Origin: Pseudomonadota bacterium | GTDB lineage: Bacteria > Pseudomonadota > Gammaproteobacteria > Burkholderiales > Burkholderiaceae_C | Length of the DNA: 33,369 nt | Direction of reading: 5' to 3' | NCBI GenBank assembly: GCA_018241185.1 | Contig: JAFEEH010000236.1 | Location: 1-33,369, forward strand | In this document: piece after piece, positions 1-7,087 of the stretch | Layout: the number at the start of each line of letters is the position of its first letter | Position numbering within the stretch: the first letter of the stretch is position 1 | Notes under the pieces: generated by a model | The model's database searches: none | Seen by the model: only the letters and a program-made list of their open reading frames with translations | Told to the model about the DNA's origin: nothing | Program-made: the position numbers and the translations under genes

Positions 1-215
1 CGAGCAAGTCCGGCGACATCGACATGGTGTACCTCACGGGCTATGGCTTCCCGATGCACCGCGGCGGGCCGATGCACTACGCGAGCCAGGTGGGCCTGTA
101 CAACGTGGCCGAGACGATGAAGCGCTTTGCCAAGAACCCGCGCGACGACGCGGCCTTCTGGCAGCCGGCGCCGCTGATCCAGAAGCTGGTGGCCGAAGGC
201 AAGTCCTTCGGCTGA
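1..215 (+). CDS. 3-hydroxyacyl-CoA dehydrogenase / enoyl-CoA hydratase (FadB/FadJ-like), 3' end only
   Basis: Only the last 70 or so codons are in the window; the gene enters from the left edge in the frame that starts at base 3 and stops with TGA at 213-215. The visible part contains the GYGFPMHRGGPMHYA segment, typical of the C-terminal dehydrogenase domain of multifunctional beta-oxidation proteins, followed by a short helical tail ending in FG. The family hydrates enoyl-CoA and oxidises 3-hydroxyacyl-CoA with NAD. A thiolase lies downstream on the same strand, as expected for a fadB-fadA pair, but an M20 peptidase gene sits between them. Whether the missing N-terminal part carries a crotonase domain cannot be seen. 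Confidence 0.85.
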   Translation, partial: SKSGDIDMVYLTGYGFPMHRGGPMHYASQVGLYNVAETMKRFAKNPRDDAAFWQPAPLIQKLVAEGKSFG

Positions 216-234
216 TCGCACGGCTGCGCGTCAC

Positions 235-1704
235 GTGATCAAACGCCTTCTCGTCGGCTTGCTGCTGGTGCTGCTTGCACTGGCCGCGGCCGTGGCCGTG
301 AACACGTGGCGCCATCCGTCGCGCCAGGTGGCGGTGGCCCCTGTGCCGCCGCTGCAGCTGGACACGCAGGCCGCCGCCCAGCGGCTGGCCGGCGCGATCC
401 GCATCCGCACCGTGTCGGCGCTGGACGACCCAGCAGCCAACAACAGCGAATTCGACAAGCTGCACGCCTACCTGCAGCAGAATTTTCCGAAGCTGCATGC
501 CACGCTCAAGCGCGAGGTGGTCGGGCAGCACGCCTTGCTCTACACCTGGCAAGGCAGCGATCCTGACGCCAAGCCGGTTGCGCTGATGGCGCACCAGGAC
601 ATGGTGCCCATCGCGCCCGGCACCGAGAAGGCCTGGTCGGTCGACCCCTTTGGCGGTGACATCAAGGACGGCTACATCTGGGGCCGCGGCACGCTCGACA
701 ACAAGGGCAACCTGCTGGCACAGATGGAGGCCGTGGAATTGCTCGTCGGCCAGGGCTTCCAGCCGAAGCAGACCATCTACTTCGTGATGGGCGACGATGA
801 GGAGGTGAGCGGCCTGCGCGGGGCGCTGCCCATCGCCGAACTGCTCAAGTCGCGCGGTGTCAAGCTCGACTGGGTGCTCGACGAAGGCCTGCTGGTGCTT
901 GACGGCGTGCTGCCCGGCCTCACCAAGCCCGCGGCGCTGATCGGCCTGGCCGAGAAGGGCTACGGCACCTTCTTCCTCTCGCTCGACACCGCCCCCGGCC
1001 ACTCGTCGATGCCGCCGCAGAAGAGCGCGATCGGCCAGATGAGTGCCGCGCTCACACGCCTGGAGGCCACGCCGATGCCGGGCGGCATCCAGGGCATTGC
1101 GGGCGAGATGTTCGGCACGCTCGCACCGGAGATGAACGGCTTCAACCGCGTGATGCTGTCCAACCTGTGGCTCACCGGCCCGCTGGTGCAGGGCCAGCTC
1201 GAGAAGAGCCCCAGCAGCAACGCCATGCTGCGCACCACCACGGCGCTCACCATCGTGCGCGCCGGCAACAAGGACAACGTGCTGCCCGGCCGCGCCGAGG
1301 CGGCCGTGAACTTCCGCGTCCTGCCGGGCGACACCCTCGACAGCGTCGAGGCGCACCTCAAGAAAGCGCTGGGCAACGACGCGATCCAGGTCAAGCGCTA
1401 TCCGGGCAACTCGGAGCCGTCGCCGGTGTCGCCGACCGATGCGGCGGGCTACCGCTCGATCGAGCACACGGTGCGCCAGGTGTTCCCCGAAGCGGTGGTC
1501 GCGCCGGGCCTGATGACCGCCGCCACCGACTCGCGCCACTTCAGCCTGGTGAGCGATGCCGTCTACCGCTTTTCGCCCATCCGCGTGACCGGCGAGGACC
1601 TGCCGCGCTTCCACGGGACAAACGAGCGACTGTCGATCGCCGGTTATGGCGACATGATCCGCTTCTACCACCAGCTGCTGCGCAACACCGCGCAGCCCCA
1701 GTAA
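235..1704 (+). CDS. M20 family metallopeptidase (carboxypeptidase PM20D1-like)
   Basis: A 489-residue zinc peptidase. An N-terminal hydrophobic segment (about residues 4-22) suggests a signal anchor, so it probably acts in the periplasm. Metal-site residues of the M20 family are visible: His120 in AHQDMVP, Asp155 in TLDNKG, and the Glu189-Glu190 pair in GDDEEVSG; a GHSSMPP segment in the dimerisation domain and a late FHGTNERL segment also fit. The family cleaves C-terminal or N-acyl amino acids. The start is GTG at 235, chosen because it gives a complete hydrophobic leader; no good ribosome binding site is visible, and coupling to the gene ending 19 bases upstream is likely. It is an unexpected guest between fadB-like and thiolase genes. 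Confidence 0.9.
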   Translation: MIKRLLVGLLLVLLALAAAVAVNTWRHPSRQVAVAPVPPLQLDTQAAAQRLAGAIRIRTVSALDDPAANNSEFDKLHAYLQQNFPKLHATLKREVVGQHALLYTWQGSDPDAKPVALMAHQDMVPIAPGTEKAWSVDPFGGDIKDGYIWGRGTLDNKGNLLAQMEAVELLVGQGFQPKQTIYFVMGDDEEVSGLRGALPIAELLKSRGVKLDWVLDEGLLVLDGVLPGLTKPAALIGLAEKGYGTFFLSLDTAPGHSSMPPQKSAIGQMSAALTRLEATPMPGGIQGIAGEMFGTLAPEMNGFNRVMLSNLWLTGPLVQGQLEKSPSSNAMLRTTTALTIVRAGNKDNVLPGRAEAAVNFRVLPGDTLDSVEAHLKKALGNDAIQVKRYPGNSEPSPVSPTDAAGYRSIEHTVRQVFPEAVVAPGLMTAATDSRHFSLVSDAVYRFSPIRVTGEDLPRFHGTNERLSIAGYGDMIRFYHQLLRNTAQPQ

Positions 1705-1737
1705 CCCGCTTTTCGCTTCATTTCAAAGGAAGACACC

Positions 1738-2913
1738 ATGACCAGCGCCGTGATCGTTTCCACCGCCCGCACCCCGCTCGCCAAGAGCTGGAAGGGCGCC
1801 TTCAACATGACGCACGGCGCCACGCTGGGCGGCCACGCCGTGCAGCACGCGGTGCAGCGCGCCGGCATCGACGGTGCCGAGGTCGACGACGTCATCATGG
1901 GCTGCGCCAACCCCGAGGGCGCCACTGGCGCCAACATCGCGCGCCAGATCGCGCTTCGCGCGGGCCTGCCCATCACCACCTCGGGCATGACCATCAACCG
2001 CTTCTGCTCCTCGGGCCTGCAGACCATCGCCACCGCCTCGCAGCGCATCATCGCGGGCGAGGGCGACGTGTACGTGGCCGGCGGCGTGGAGAGCATCTCG
2101 TGCGTGCAGAACGAGATGAACAAGCACATGATGACCGACCCCTGGCTGGTCAAGCACAAGCCCGAGATCTACTGGAACATGCTGCAGACGGCCGAGCAGG
2201 TCGCCAAGCGCTACAACATCGGCCGCGACGCGATGGACGAGTACGGTGCCCGGAGCCAGCAGCGCGCCACCGCTGCGCTGGAAGCCGGCAAGTTCAAGGA
2301 CGAGATCGCCCCCATCACCGTGCTGGCCGGCGTGGCCGACGGCCAACTGGGCCTGATCACCAAGGAAGTCACCGTCGAGAACGACGAGGGCATCCGTCCC
2401 GGCACCACCAAGGAAGGCATCAGCGGCATCCGCCCGGCCATCCCCGGCGGCCTGATCTCGGCCGGCAACGCCAGCCAGTTCTCCGACGGCGGCGGCGCCT
2501 GCGTGGTGGTGAGCGAGCAGTACGCCGAGCGCAAGGGCCTCAAGCCCCTGGGCCGCTTCCTGGGCTTCTCGGTCGCCGGCTGCGAGCCCGACGAGATGGG
2601 CATCGGCCCCGTCTTCGCGATCCCCAAGGTGCTCAAGAAGCTGGGCCTCACGGTGGGCGACATCGACCTGTGGGAACTGAACGAGGCCTTTGCCGTGCAG
2701 GTGCTCTACTGCCGCGACAAGCTGGGTCTGCCCGACGACCGCCTGAACGTCAACGGCGGCGCCATCGCCGTCGGCCACCCCTACGGCGTGAGTGGCCAGC
2801 GCCTCACGGGCCATGCACTGATCGAAGGCAAGCGCCGTGGCGCCAAGAAGGTCGTCGTGACGATGTGCATCGGCGGCGGCATGGGTGCGGCGGGCGTGTT
2901 CGAGGTGCTTTGA
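1738..2913 (+). CDS. Acetyl-CoA acyltransferase (thiolase)
   Basis: A 391-residue thiolase, the normal family length. The nucleophilic Cys90 lies in NRFCSSGLQ, His347 in GHPYGVSG, and the second catalytic Cys377 in [10 protein letters not shown], so the full catalytic set is present. The family cleaves 3-ketoacyl-CoA to acetyl-CoA and a shortened acyl-CoA, the last step of beta-oxidation, or runs in reverse on acetyl-CoA. An AAGGAAG ribosome binding site precedes the ATG at 1738. Its position downstream of a FadB-like gene favours the beta-oxidation role (FadA-like). A strong terminator follows at 2941. Confidence 0.93.
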   Translation: MTSAVIVSTARTPLAKSWKGAFNMTHGATLGGHAVQHAVQRAGIDGAEVDDVIMGCANPEGATGANIARQIALRAGLPITTSGMTINRFCSSGLQTIATASQRIIAGEGDVYVAGGVESISCVQNEMNKHMMTDPWLVKHKPEIYWNMLQTAEQVAKRYNIGRDAMDEYGARSQQRATAALEAGKFKDEIAPITVLAGVADGQLGLITKEVTVENDEGIRPGTTKEGISGIRPAIPGGLISAGNASQFSDGGGACVVVSEQYAERKGLKPLGRFLGFSVAGCEPDEMGIGPVFAIPKVLKKLGLTVGDIDLWELNEAFAVQVLYCRDKLGLPDDRLNVNGGAIAVGHPYGVSGQRLTGHALIEGKRRGAKKVVVTMCIGGGMGAAGVFEVL

Positions 2914-2940
2914 TCGCGCGGCGTCCGCCCCATGAACGAG

Positions 2941-2968
2941 AAGGCCCTGCGATGCAGGGCCTTTTTCT
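2941..2968 (+). terminator. Rho-independent terminator after the thiolase gene
   Basis: A perfect 10-bp stem (2941-2950 pairing with 2954-2963, AAGGCCCTGC / GCAGGGCCTT) with a 3-base loop runs straight into a T-rich tract. It lies 28 bases after the thiolase stop. The T tract exists only in the plus direction, so it ends the beta-oxidation transcript and is a poor terminator for the converging operon. Confidence 0.9.
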
Positions 2969-3003
2969 TGGGCGCGATGCGAAGGCGTGCGTTCGAGGCG
3001 AAG

Positions 3004-4254
3004 TCAGCGTCCTTCGGATGTCGCCCAGTTCGCCATCAGCGTGTTCGACGGGAGGTGTTCGTCCAGCAGCTTGCGCGCCGTCTCCACGCCCGCTACGGGC
3101 AGGCCTTTCGGGTCCAGCTTGCCGATCTGCACCAGCACGCTGGCCTGGTCCCAGTAGATGTGCTCGTGGTAAAGCTTGTCGCCGCGGAACTTCACGATGG
3201 CGACCAGGGGCACCTCCACGCGCTTTCCGGTCGGTGCGACGCCGGGGAGCATCCAGTCGATCTCGCAGGTGTGGGAGAAGCAGAACAGCATCTCGTCCAC
3301 GATCTGGCTCGTGCCCACCGTGCGCGAGATGGGGATCAGCGTGGTGTCGGGTGGGTTCGCATCGACGAAGTGGTGGCGGTAGAAGCGCGCCAGCATCGCG
3401 TGGCCCACGCCGCCGGTCATGGTCGGGATGTGGTTGACGTAGGGCTCGGGCACCATGGTGGCCATGGTCGCGTCGACGTCGCGCGTCGCGAACTCGTACT
3501 CGCAGTGCTTGTCCCACAAGGCCGAGAAATCGTAGTGCGGCCCGAGCGTGCCGCGGAAGGCCGCGATGCTGCGCTGGTGCGCCATCAGCGCCGAAGGCTT
3601 GTGGTAGTGGCTGCTGCCGGCGCGTGCGAAGGCATGGTCGGCGCCGGGGTAGACGTACAGCTCGACGCCGGGGCGCCCCTGCAGCGCCTGCAGGATGGCG
3701 TTGCGCGCCTCGGGCGGGCAGAAGCCGTCCTGTTCCGCGATGTGCAGCACCAGCGGCTTGCCGCCCAGGCGGTCGGCCTCGCCCAGCGCCTGCTCGATGC
3801 CGACGCCGTAGTACGACACGGCGACATCGCAGTCGGTGCGGCAGGCGGCCAGGTAGGCCAGCTTGCCGCCCAGGCAGAAGCCCAGCACGCCCGCGCGGCC
3901 GGCGAACTCGGGCAGGGCACGCAGTGCGTCCAGCGCGGCCTGGATGTCCTCGACGCCCTTGGCCTCGTCGAAGCCCTGGTAGAGCGCCAGCGCACGGTCG
4001 AACTGCGACTCGTCGATGTCGATGCCCGGCTCCTGGCGCCAGAACAGGTCGGGCACCAGCGCCACATAGCCTTCCTCGGCGTAGTAGTCGGCCAGCTCGC
4101 GCATCGTCTTGTTCACGCCGAAGATCTCCTGCGCGATCACGATGCCGGGGCCCTTGCCCGCGGCGGGCAGTGCGAGGTAGCCGTCGAATGCGCCGCTGCC
4201 GTCGGTGGCCTGGATGCGCACGCGCCGTTGGCGTTGCGAAGGGGTGGAGGTCAT
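3004..4254 (-). CDS. Dienelactone hydrolase-SnoaL-like fusion protein (candidate IifA-type ring-opening enzyme)
   Basis: A 416-residue two-domain protein. Residues 1 to about 240 are a dienelactone hydrolase fold with the expected triad Cys127 (GFCLGG), Asp176 (EQDGF) and His207 (ADHAF), plus Glu43 in QEIFG. Residues from about 245 form an NTF2/SnoaL-like alpha+beta domain rich in His and aromatic residues. The start overlaps the flavin reductase stop as ATGA (4251-4254), with AAGGAG upstream, so translation is coupled and the product belongs to the monooxygenase pathway. From memory, indole degradation clusters encode a cofactor-independent oxygenase, IifA, that turns 3-hydroxyindolin-2-one into anthranilate; this gene is the candidate here. 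An ordinary lactone or ester hydrolase role is the alternative. Confidence 0.85.
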   Translation of the reverse strand: MTSTPSQRQRRVRIQATDGSGAFDGYLALPAAGKGPGIVIAQEIFGVNKTMRELADYYAEEGYVALVPDLFWRQEPGIDIDESQFDRALALYQGFDEAKGVEDIQAALDALRALPEFAGRAGVLGFCLGGKLAYLAACRTDCDVAVSYYGVGIEQALGEADRLGGKPLVLHIAEQDGFCPPEARNAILQALQGRPGVELYVYPGADHAFARAGSSHYHKPSALMAHQRSIAAFRGTLGPHYDFSALWDKHCEYEFATRDVDATMATMVPEPYVNHIPTMTGGVGHAMLARFYRHHFVDANPPDTTLIPISRTVGTSQIVDEMLFCFSHTCEIDWMLPGVAPTGKRVEVPLVAIVKFRGDKLYHEHIYWDQASVLVQIGKLDPKGLPVAGVETARKLLDEHLPSNTLMANWATSEGR

Positions 4255-4817
4255 GGGGTCGTTTCTCCTTGGGGGTGCAGGGTGGTGTAGCGGCCGTCGG
4301 CATAGAGCAGCGGCGCGTGCCGACCCGGGTGCATCTGCACGGATTTGATCTCGCCGATCATCACCGCATGGCTGTGGGCGACCATCATCTCGTCCACCAC
4401 GCAGTCGAAGCTGACGAGCGCGTCGCGCAGGATGGGGGCGCCGGTGGTGAGGGTATCCCAACGGCCAGGCTCGAAGAGCTCGCCGGCGCCCGGGCCGGCA
4501 CCGCCGAAACGCGTGGCCAGGTCCGAGTGGTGCAGGGCCAGCAGGTTCACGCTCATGCGGCGGCTGTCGGCGATGCTGCGGAAGGTGCTGCCCTTGAGGT
4601 TGATGCAGGCGAGCAGCCGCGCCGGCTCTGCCGACAGCGCCGTCACCGCCGTGGCCGTGAGCCCGGTGGGACGCTGCCCGTCGGTGGTGCCGACGATGCA
4701 CACGGCGCCAGCCAGGCGGCGCATGGCCATCCGGAAATCCCCCGGCGGCAGGCAGGCCGCGCGGCGCAGCGCCTGCAGTGGGGGCAGGGCGGCGGCGGCC
4801 GCCTCCAGGGCCATCAT
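4251..4817 (-). CDS. Flavin reductase, small component of two-component monooxygenase (StyB/IifD type)
   Basis: A 188-residue protein of the flavin reductase-like (FMN-binding split barrel) family, which uses NAD(P)H to reduce free FAD or FMN for a partner oxygenase. Visible family features are FRMAMRRLAGAVCIVGT near the N-terminus, GLTATAVTALSAEP, and a late HSHAVMIGEI segment. The start at 4817 is chosen because it overlaps the monooxygenase stop as ATGA and has GGAGG just upstream; a second ATG follows immediately. The tight overlap with the StyA-type gene is the usual arrangement for a reductase-oxygenase pair. Confidence 0.92.
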   Translation of the reverse strand: MMALEAAAAALPPLQALRRAACLPPGDFRMAMRRLAGAVCIVGTTDGQRPTGLTATAVTALSAEPARLLACINLKGSTFRSIADSRRMSVNLLALHHSDLATRFGGAGPGAGELFEPGRWDTLTTGAPILRDALVSFDCVVDEMMVAHSHAVMIGEIKSVQMHPGRHAPLLYADGRYTTLHPQGETTP

Positions 4818-6064
4818 GCGGCCTCCGCCTGGGCCGGCACGACCTCGGCCAGATAGGCGTCGCTGCGCTCCGGGCTCATGAAGAAGCGGCTGAAATCGGT
4901 CGGGTCGTTGAAGCCGTTGACGATGCGCCGCGCCACCGCCGGCACCGCGGCCGCCGTGCCCAGCAGCTGCATGACGTGCGGTGGCGGGGGCGCCAGCATC
5001 GCGTTGGTCCAGCCGCACACGTGGGTGCCGTAGCGTTCCCAGAAGCTTTCGAAGGTGGCCTGCATGAAAGTGGCGTCAAACGGTGCATCGCCGTGCGTCA
5101 CGATGGCGCGCTCCACGGCGTCGGCAAACTTGGCCGCGTTGTTGGAGCCCTGGCCGGTGATCGGGTCGTTGAGCATCACGGCGTCGGCCATGCCCATGAC
5201 CGCCCGCCCGCTGGGCAGCCGGCCGACCGGGCGTCGGACGGTGGGCGGGAAGGCACCGCTGAGGATGCCGTTGGCATCGGTGAGCTCGACCTGCGTGCAG
5301 CGCTCGGCCTCCCAGGGCAGGAAGGTGCGCAGGATCTCGAGCGATCGCGCCAGGTGGTCGGCGGGCGTCCGCACATCGGCCCAGCAGTCCATCGGGCCGC
5401 CGGGGATGCCCTCAAACACCATGATCTCGCACGGCCCGGTGGTGGTCAGGGCCGGGAAGACGAAGTACTCGCCGACGCCGGGGATGAGGTTGAAATTCAC
5501 CGCGCTGTGCTCCTCGCGCGGGCGCATGCCGTGCACGTAGGTCAGCGCCAGCGCGCGCTGCGGCCGGTCGTAGGGGCTGCGGCCCGCGTCGCGCTCGAAC
5601 ATCTTTGCGATCGCACCCTTGCCCGCGGCCACGATGACGAGGTCGTGCTGCTGCGACCACTGCTCCAGGTCGTCGATCTCCGCATCCGTGAAGAGGATGC
5701 GGCCGCCGCGCCGCTCGAACTCGGCCATCCAGCCCGGCACCTTCACGCGCTGGTCCACCGACTGCGCGATGCGGTCGAGGCGGTGGCTCCAGGCCAGCGC
5801 CTTCACGCCGGGCTGCTCGGGGTGCGGCACCGTGAAAGAGATGCCCTCCACCGGCGGGCAGTCCTGCTCCCAGAAGGCAATGCCTCGGTCGCGCTCGAGC
5901 TGCAGGCTGTCGTGGAACATGCACTGGCTGGACATGACCTTGCCGCCCTGGATGTCGTCCGGCGTGCGGTTGGACACGACACCGACCTCGTAGCCCCTGG
6001 CCTGCAGGCCCAGGGCGAGTTGCAGACCGGATTGGCCGGCACCGACGATGAGAATCTTGCGCAT
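4814..6064 (-). CDS. StyA/IifC-type FAD-dependent monooxygenase (styrene or indole epoxidase component)
   Basis: A 416-residue group E flavoprotein monooxygenase, close to the usual StyA length of about 415. The FAD Rossmann motif GAGQSG is at residues 8-13, and the late flavin-binding segment LNDPITGQGSNNAAK is present. These enzymes take reduced FAD from a partner reductase and epoxidise styrene or the 2,3 bond of indole. AGGAGA precedes the ATG at 6064. Neighbours decide the likely substrate: there is no styrene oxide isomerase or phenylacetaldehyde dehydrogenase, but there is an SDR, a DLH-SnoaL fusion and an AraC regulator, as in indole (iif/ind) clusters. Indole is therefore the preferred substrate, by inference. 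Confidence 0.9.
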   Translation of the reverse strand: MRKILIVGAGQSGLQLALGLQARGYEVGVVSNRTPDDIQGGKVMSSQCMFHDSLQLERDRGIAFWEQDCPPVEGISFTVPHPEQPGVKALAWSHRLDRIAQSVDQRVKVPGWMAEFERRGGRILFTDAEIDDLEQWSQQHDLVIVAAGKGAIAKMFERDAGRSPYDRPQRALALTYVHGMRPREEHSAVNFNLIPGVGEYFVFPALTTTGPCEIMVFEGIPGGPMDCWADVRTPADHLARSLEILRTFLPWEAERCTQVELTDANGILSGAFPPTVRRPVGRLPSGRAVMGMADAVMLNDPITGQGSNNAAKFADAVERAIVTHGDAPFDATFMQATFESFWERYGTHVCGWTNAMLAPPPPHVMQLLGTAAAVPAVARRIVNGFNDPTDFSRFFMSPERSDAYLAEVVPAQAEAA

Positions 6065-6096
6065 GGAAGTCTCCTGGGGAAGGAATGGAAGTGGGT

Positions 6097-6894
6097 TCAG
6101 GCCATCAGCTTCGGGATGGCCGGCTCGAAGGACTCGGGGCCCATGGCCGAGTAGCCGCCGTCGACGGCGTAGTCGGCCCCGGTGACGAAGCTGGCGTGGT
6201 CGGAGCACAGGAAGAGCACCACCTGCGCCACTTCGTCCGGGTCGCCCACGCGCCGCAGCAGGTGGAAGGGCGCGGCGACGCGGTCGGTCCTGGCGCGGTC
6301 GCCGTTCGTGAGCTGGTTCATGATGTTGGACCAGGTCCAGCCCGGCGACACGCTGTTGACGCGCACGTTGTCCGGTGCCAGGTCCATCGCCATGTTGCGT
6401 GTGAGCTGCACCAGTGCCGCCTTGCTCACCGGGTAGAGCCAGCGGCCCGTTTGCGCGACACCGGACGAGATGCTGGTGAAGTTCACGACCGCGCCGCCGC
6501 CGTGGCGCTTCATGTGCGGCAACGCCGCCTGCAGCATCATCGCGGCGCTGGCCACGTTGACGTTCAGCGTCGTGAGCCACTCGGCGCGGGTCGAGGCCTG
6601 GCCGTTGTCGACATAGCTGCAGGCCAGGTTGACCAGGAAGTCCAGGCGGCCGAAGCGCTCGGCCGTCTCGTCGGCGCAGGCGCGCACCTGGGCGTCGTCG
6701 GTGATGTCGGTGCGGCGGAACCACACCTTGGCTTGCGTGCCGCAGGCCGCGGCCACCTGCGCGCCGCCCTCGGCGTCGATGTCGGCCAGGGTCACGCGCA
6801 CCCCGGCCTCCTGCAATGCGCGCACCACGGCGGCGCCGATGATCGTTGCGCCGCCGGTCACGATGGCAACCTTGTCGGCCAGGCCCTTGAACAT
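6097..6894 (-). CDS. SDR family oxidoreductase (candidate IifB-type dihydrodiol dehydrogenase)
   Basis: A 265-residue classical short-chain dehydrogenase, first gene of the minus-strand operon. The cofactor motif is TGGATIIG (residues 13-20), the catalytic pair is Tyr154 and Lys158 (YPVSK), and Ser residues at 141-144 supply the third position. Two motifs are atypical: TIIG in place of xGIG, and NLACSY (89-94) where most relatives have NNAG. In iif clusters an SDR oxidises indole-2,3-dihydrodiol to 3-hydroxyindolin-2-one, which would fit this position. AGGAG lies eight bases upstream of the ATG at 6894. A 32-base gap separates it from the monooxygenase gene. Confidence 0.9.
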   Translation of the reverse strand: MFKGLADKVAIVTGGATIIGAAVVRALQEAGVRVTLADIDAEGGAQVAAACGTQAKVWFRRTDITDDAQVRACADETAERFGRLDFLVNLACSYVDNGQASTRAEWLTTLNVNVASAAMMLQAALPHMKRHGGGAVVNFTSISSGVAQTGRWLYPVSKAALVQLTRNMAMDLAPDNVRVNSVSPGWTWSNIMNQLTNGDRARTDRVAAPFHLLRRVGDPDEVAQVVLFLCSDHASFVTGADYAVDGGYSAMGPESFEPAIPKLMA

Positions 6895-6926
6895 GCTGTC
6901 ACTCCTGTGGGGTGGGGATGGAGCGA

Positions 6927-6932
6927 AAGATA
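6927..6932 (-). promoter_or_regulatory. Possible -10 element of the monooxygenase operon
   Basis: On the minus strand TATCTT (bases 6932 to 6927) lies about 33 bases upstream of the SDR start codon. The promoter-proximal direct repeat (6954-6969) falls where the -35 region would be, as for AraC-family activators that contact RNA polymerase. No good -35 hexamer is visible, which fits a promoter that needs an activator. This is a prediction by eye. Confidence 0.4.
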
Positions 6933-6953
6933 GTCAGCGGCGCCATCGCACGG

Positions 6954-6989
6954 CATCCCGGAAACGCAGGTGCCATCCCGGATGCGCAG
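6954..6989. promoter_or_regulatory. Tandem direct repeat, likely AraC-type operator
   Basis: Two 16-bp direct repeats, CATCCCGGAAACGCAG (6954-6969) and CATCCCGGATGCGCAG (6974-6989), match at 14 of 16 positions and start exactly 20 bp apart, about two helical turns. They lie in the 193-bp gap between the operon and the divergent AraC-family gene. Two same-direction half-sites at this spacing next to a promoter are the standard AraC-family layout. Binding by the neighbouring regulator is inferred. Confidence 0.65.
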
Positions 6990-7041
6990 CTTTGTGCGCC
7001 GGGCTTGCGCGGCAGGCTGGCGCCGGTGGCGCGACCCTGGC

Positions 7042-7057
7042 CTTCCCGGATGCGCCC
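7042..7057. promoter_or_regulatory. Third, weaker copy of the AraC-type half-site
   Basis: CTTCCCGGATGCGCCC matches the 6974-6989 repeat at 13 of 16 bases. It starts 68 bp from that copy, in the same orientation, and ends 30 bases before the regulator's start codon. It could serve autoregulation or a DNA loop with the tandem pair. Confidence 0.45.
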
Positions 7058-7087
7058 GGGCGTGGCATTTGCTAGATTGAACGCACC

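Noticed and set aside
34-1671. A 545-codon minus-strand open frame opposite the M20 peptidase
   Set aside because: No motif, arginine- and histidine-rich, fully covered by a convincing plus-strand gene.
4814-6064. Styrene monooxygenase (styAB) as the firm assignment
   Set aside because: StyA-type sequence features do not separate styrene from indole enzymes by eye, and the styrene lower-pathway genes are missing while indole-type partners are present.
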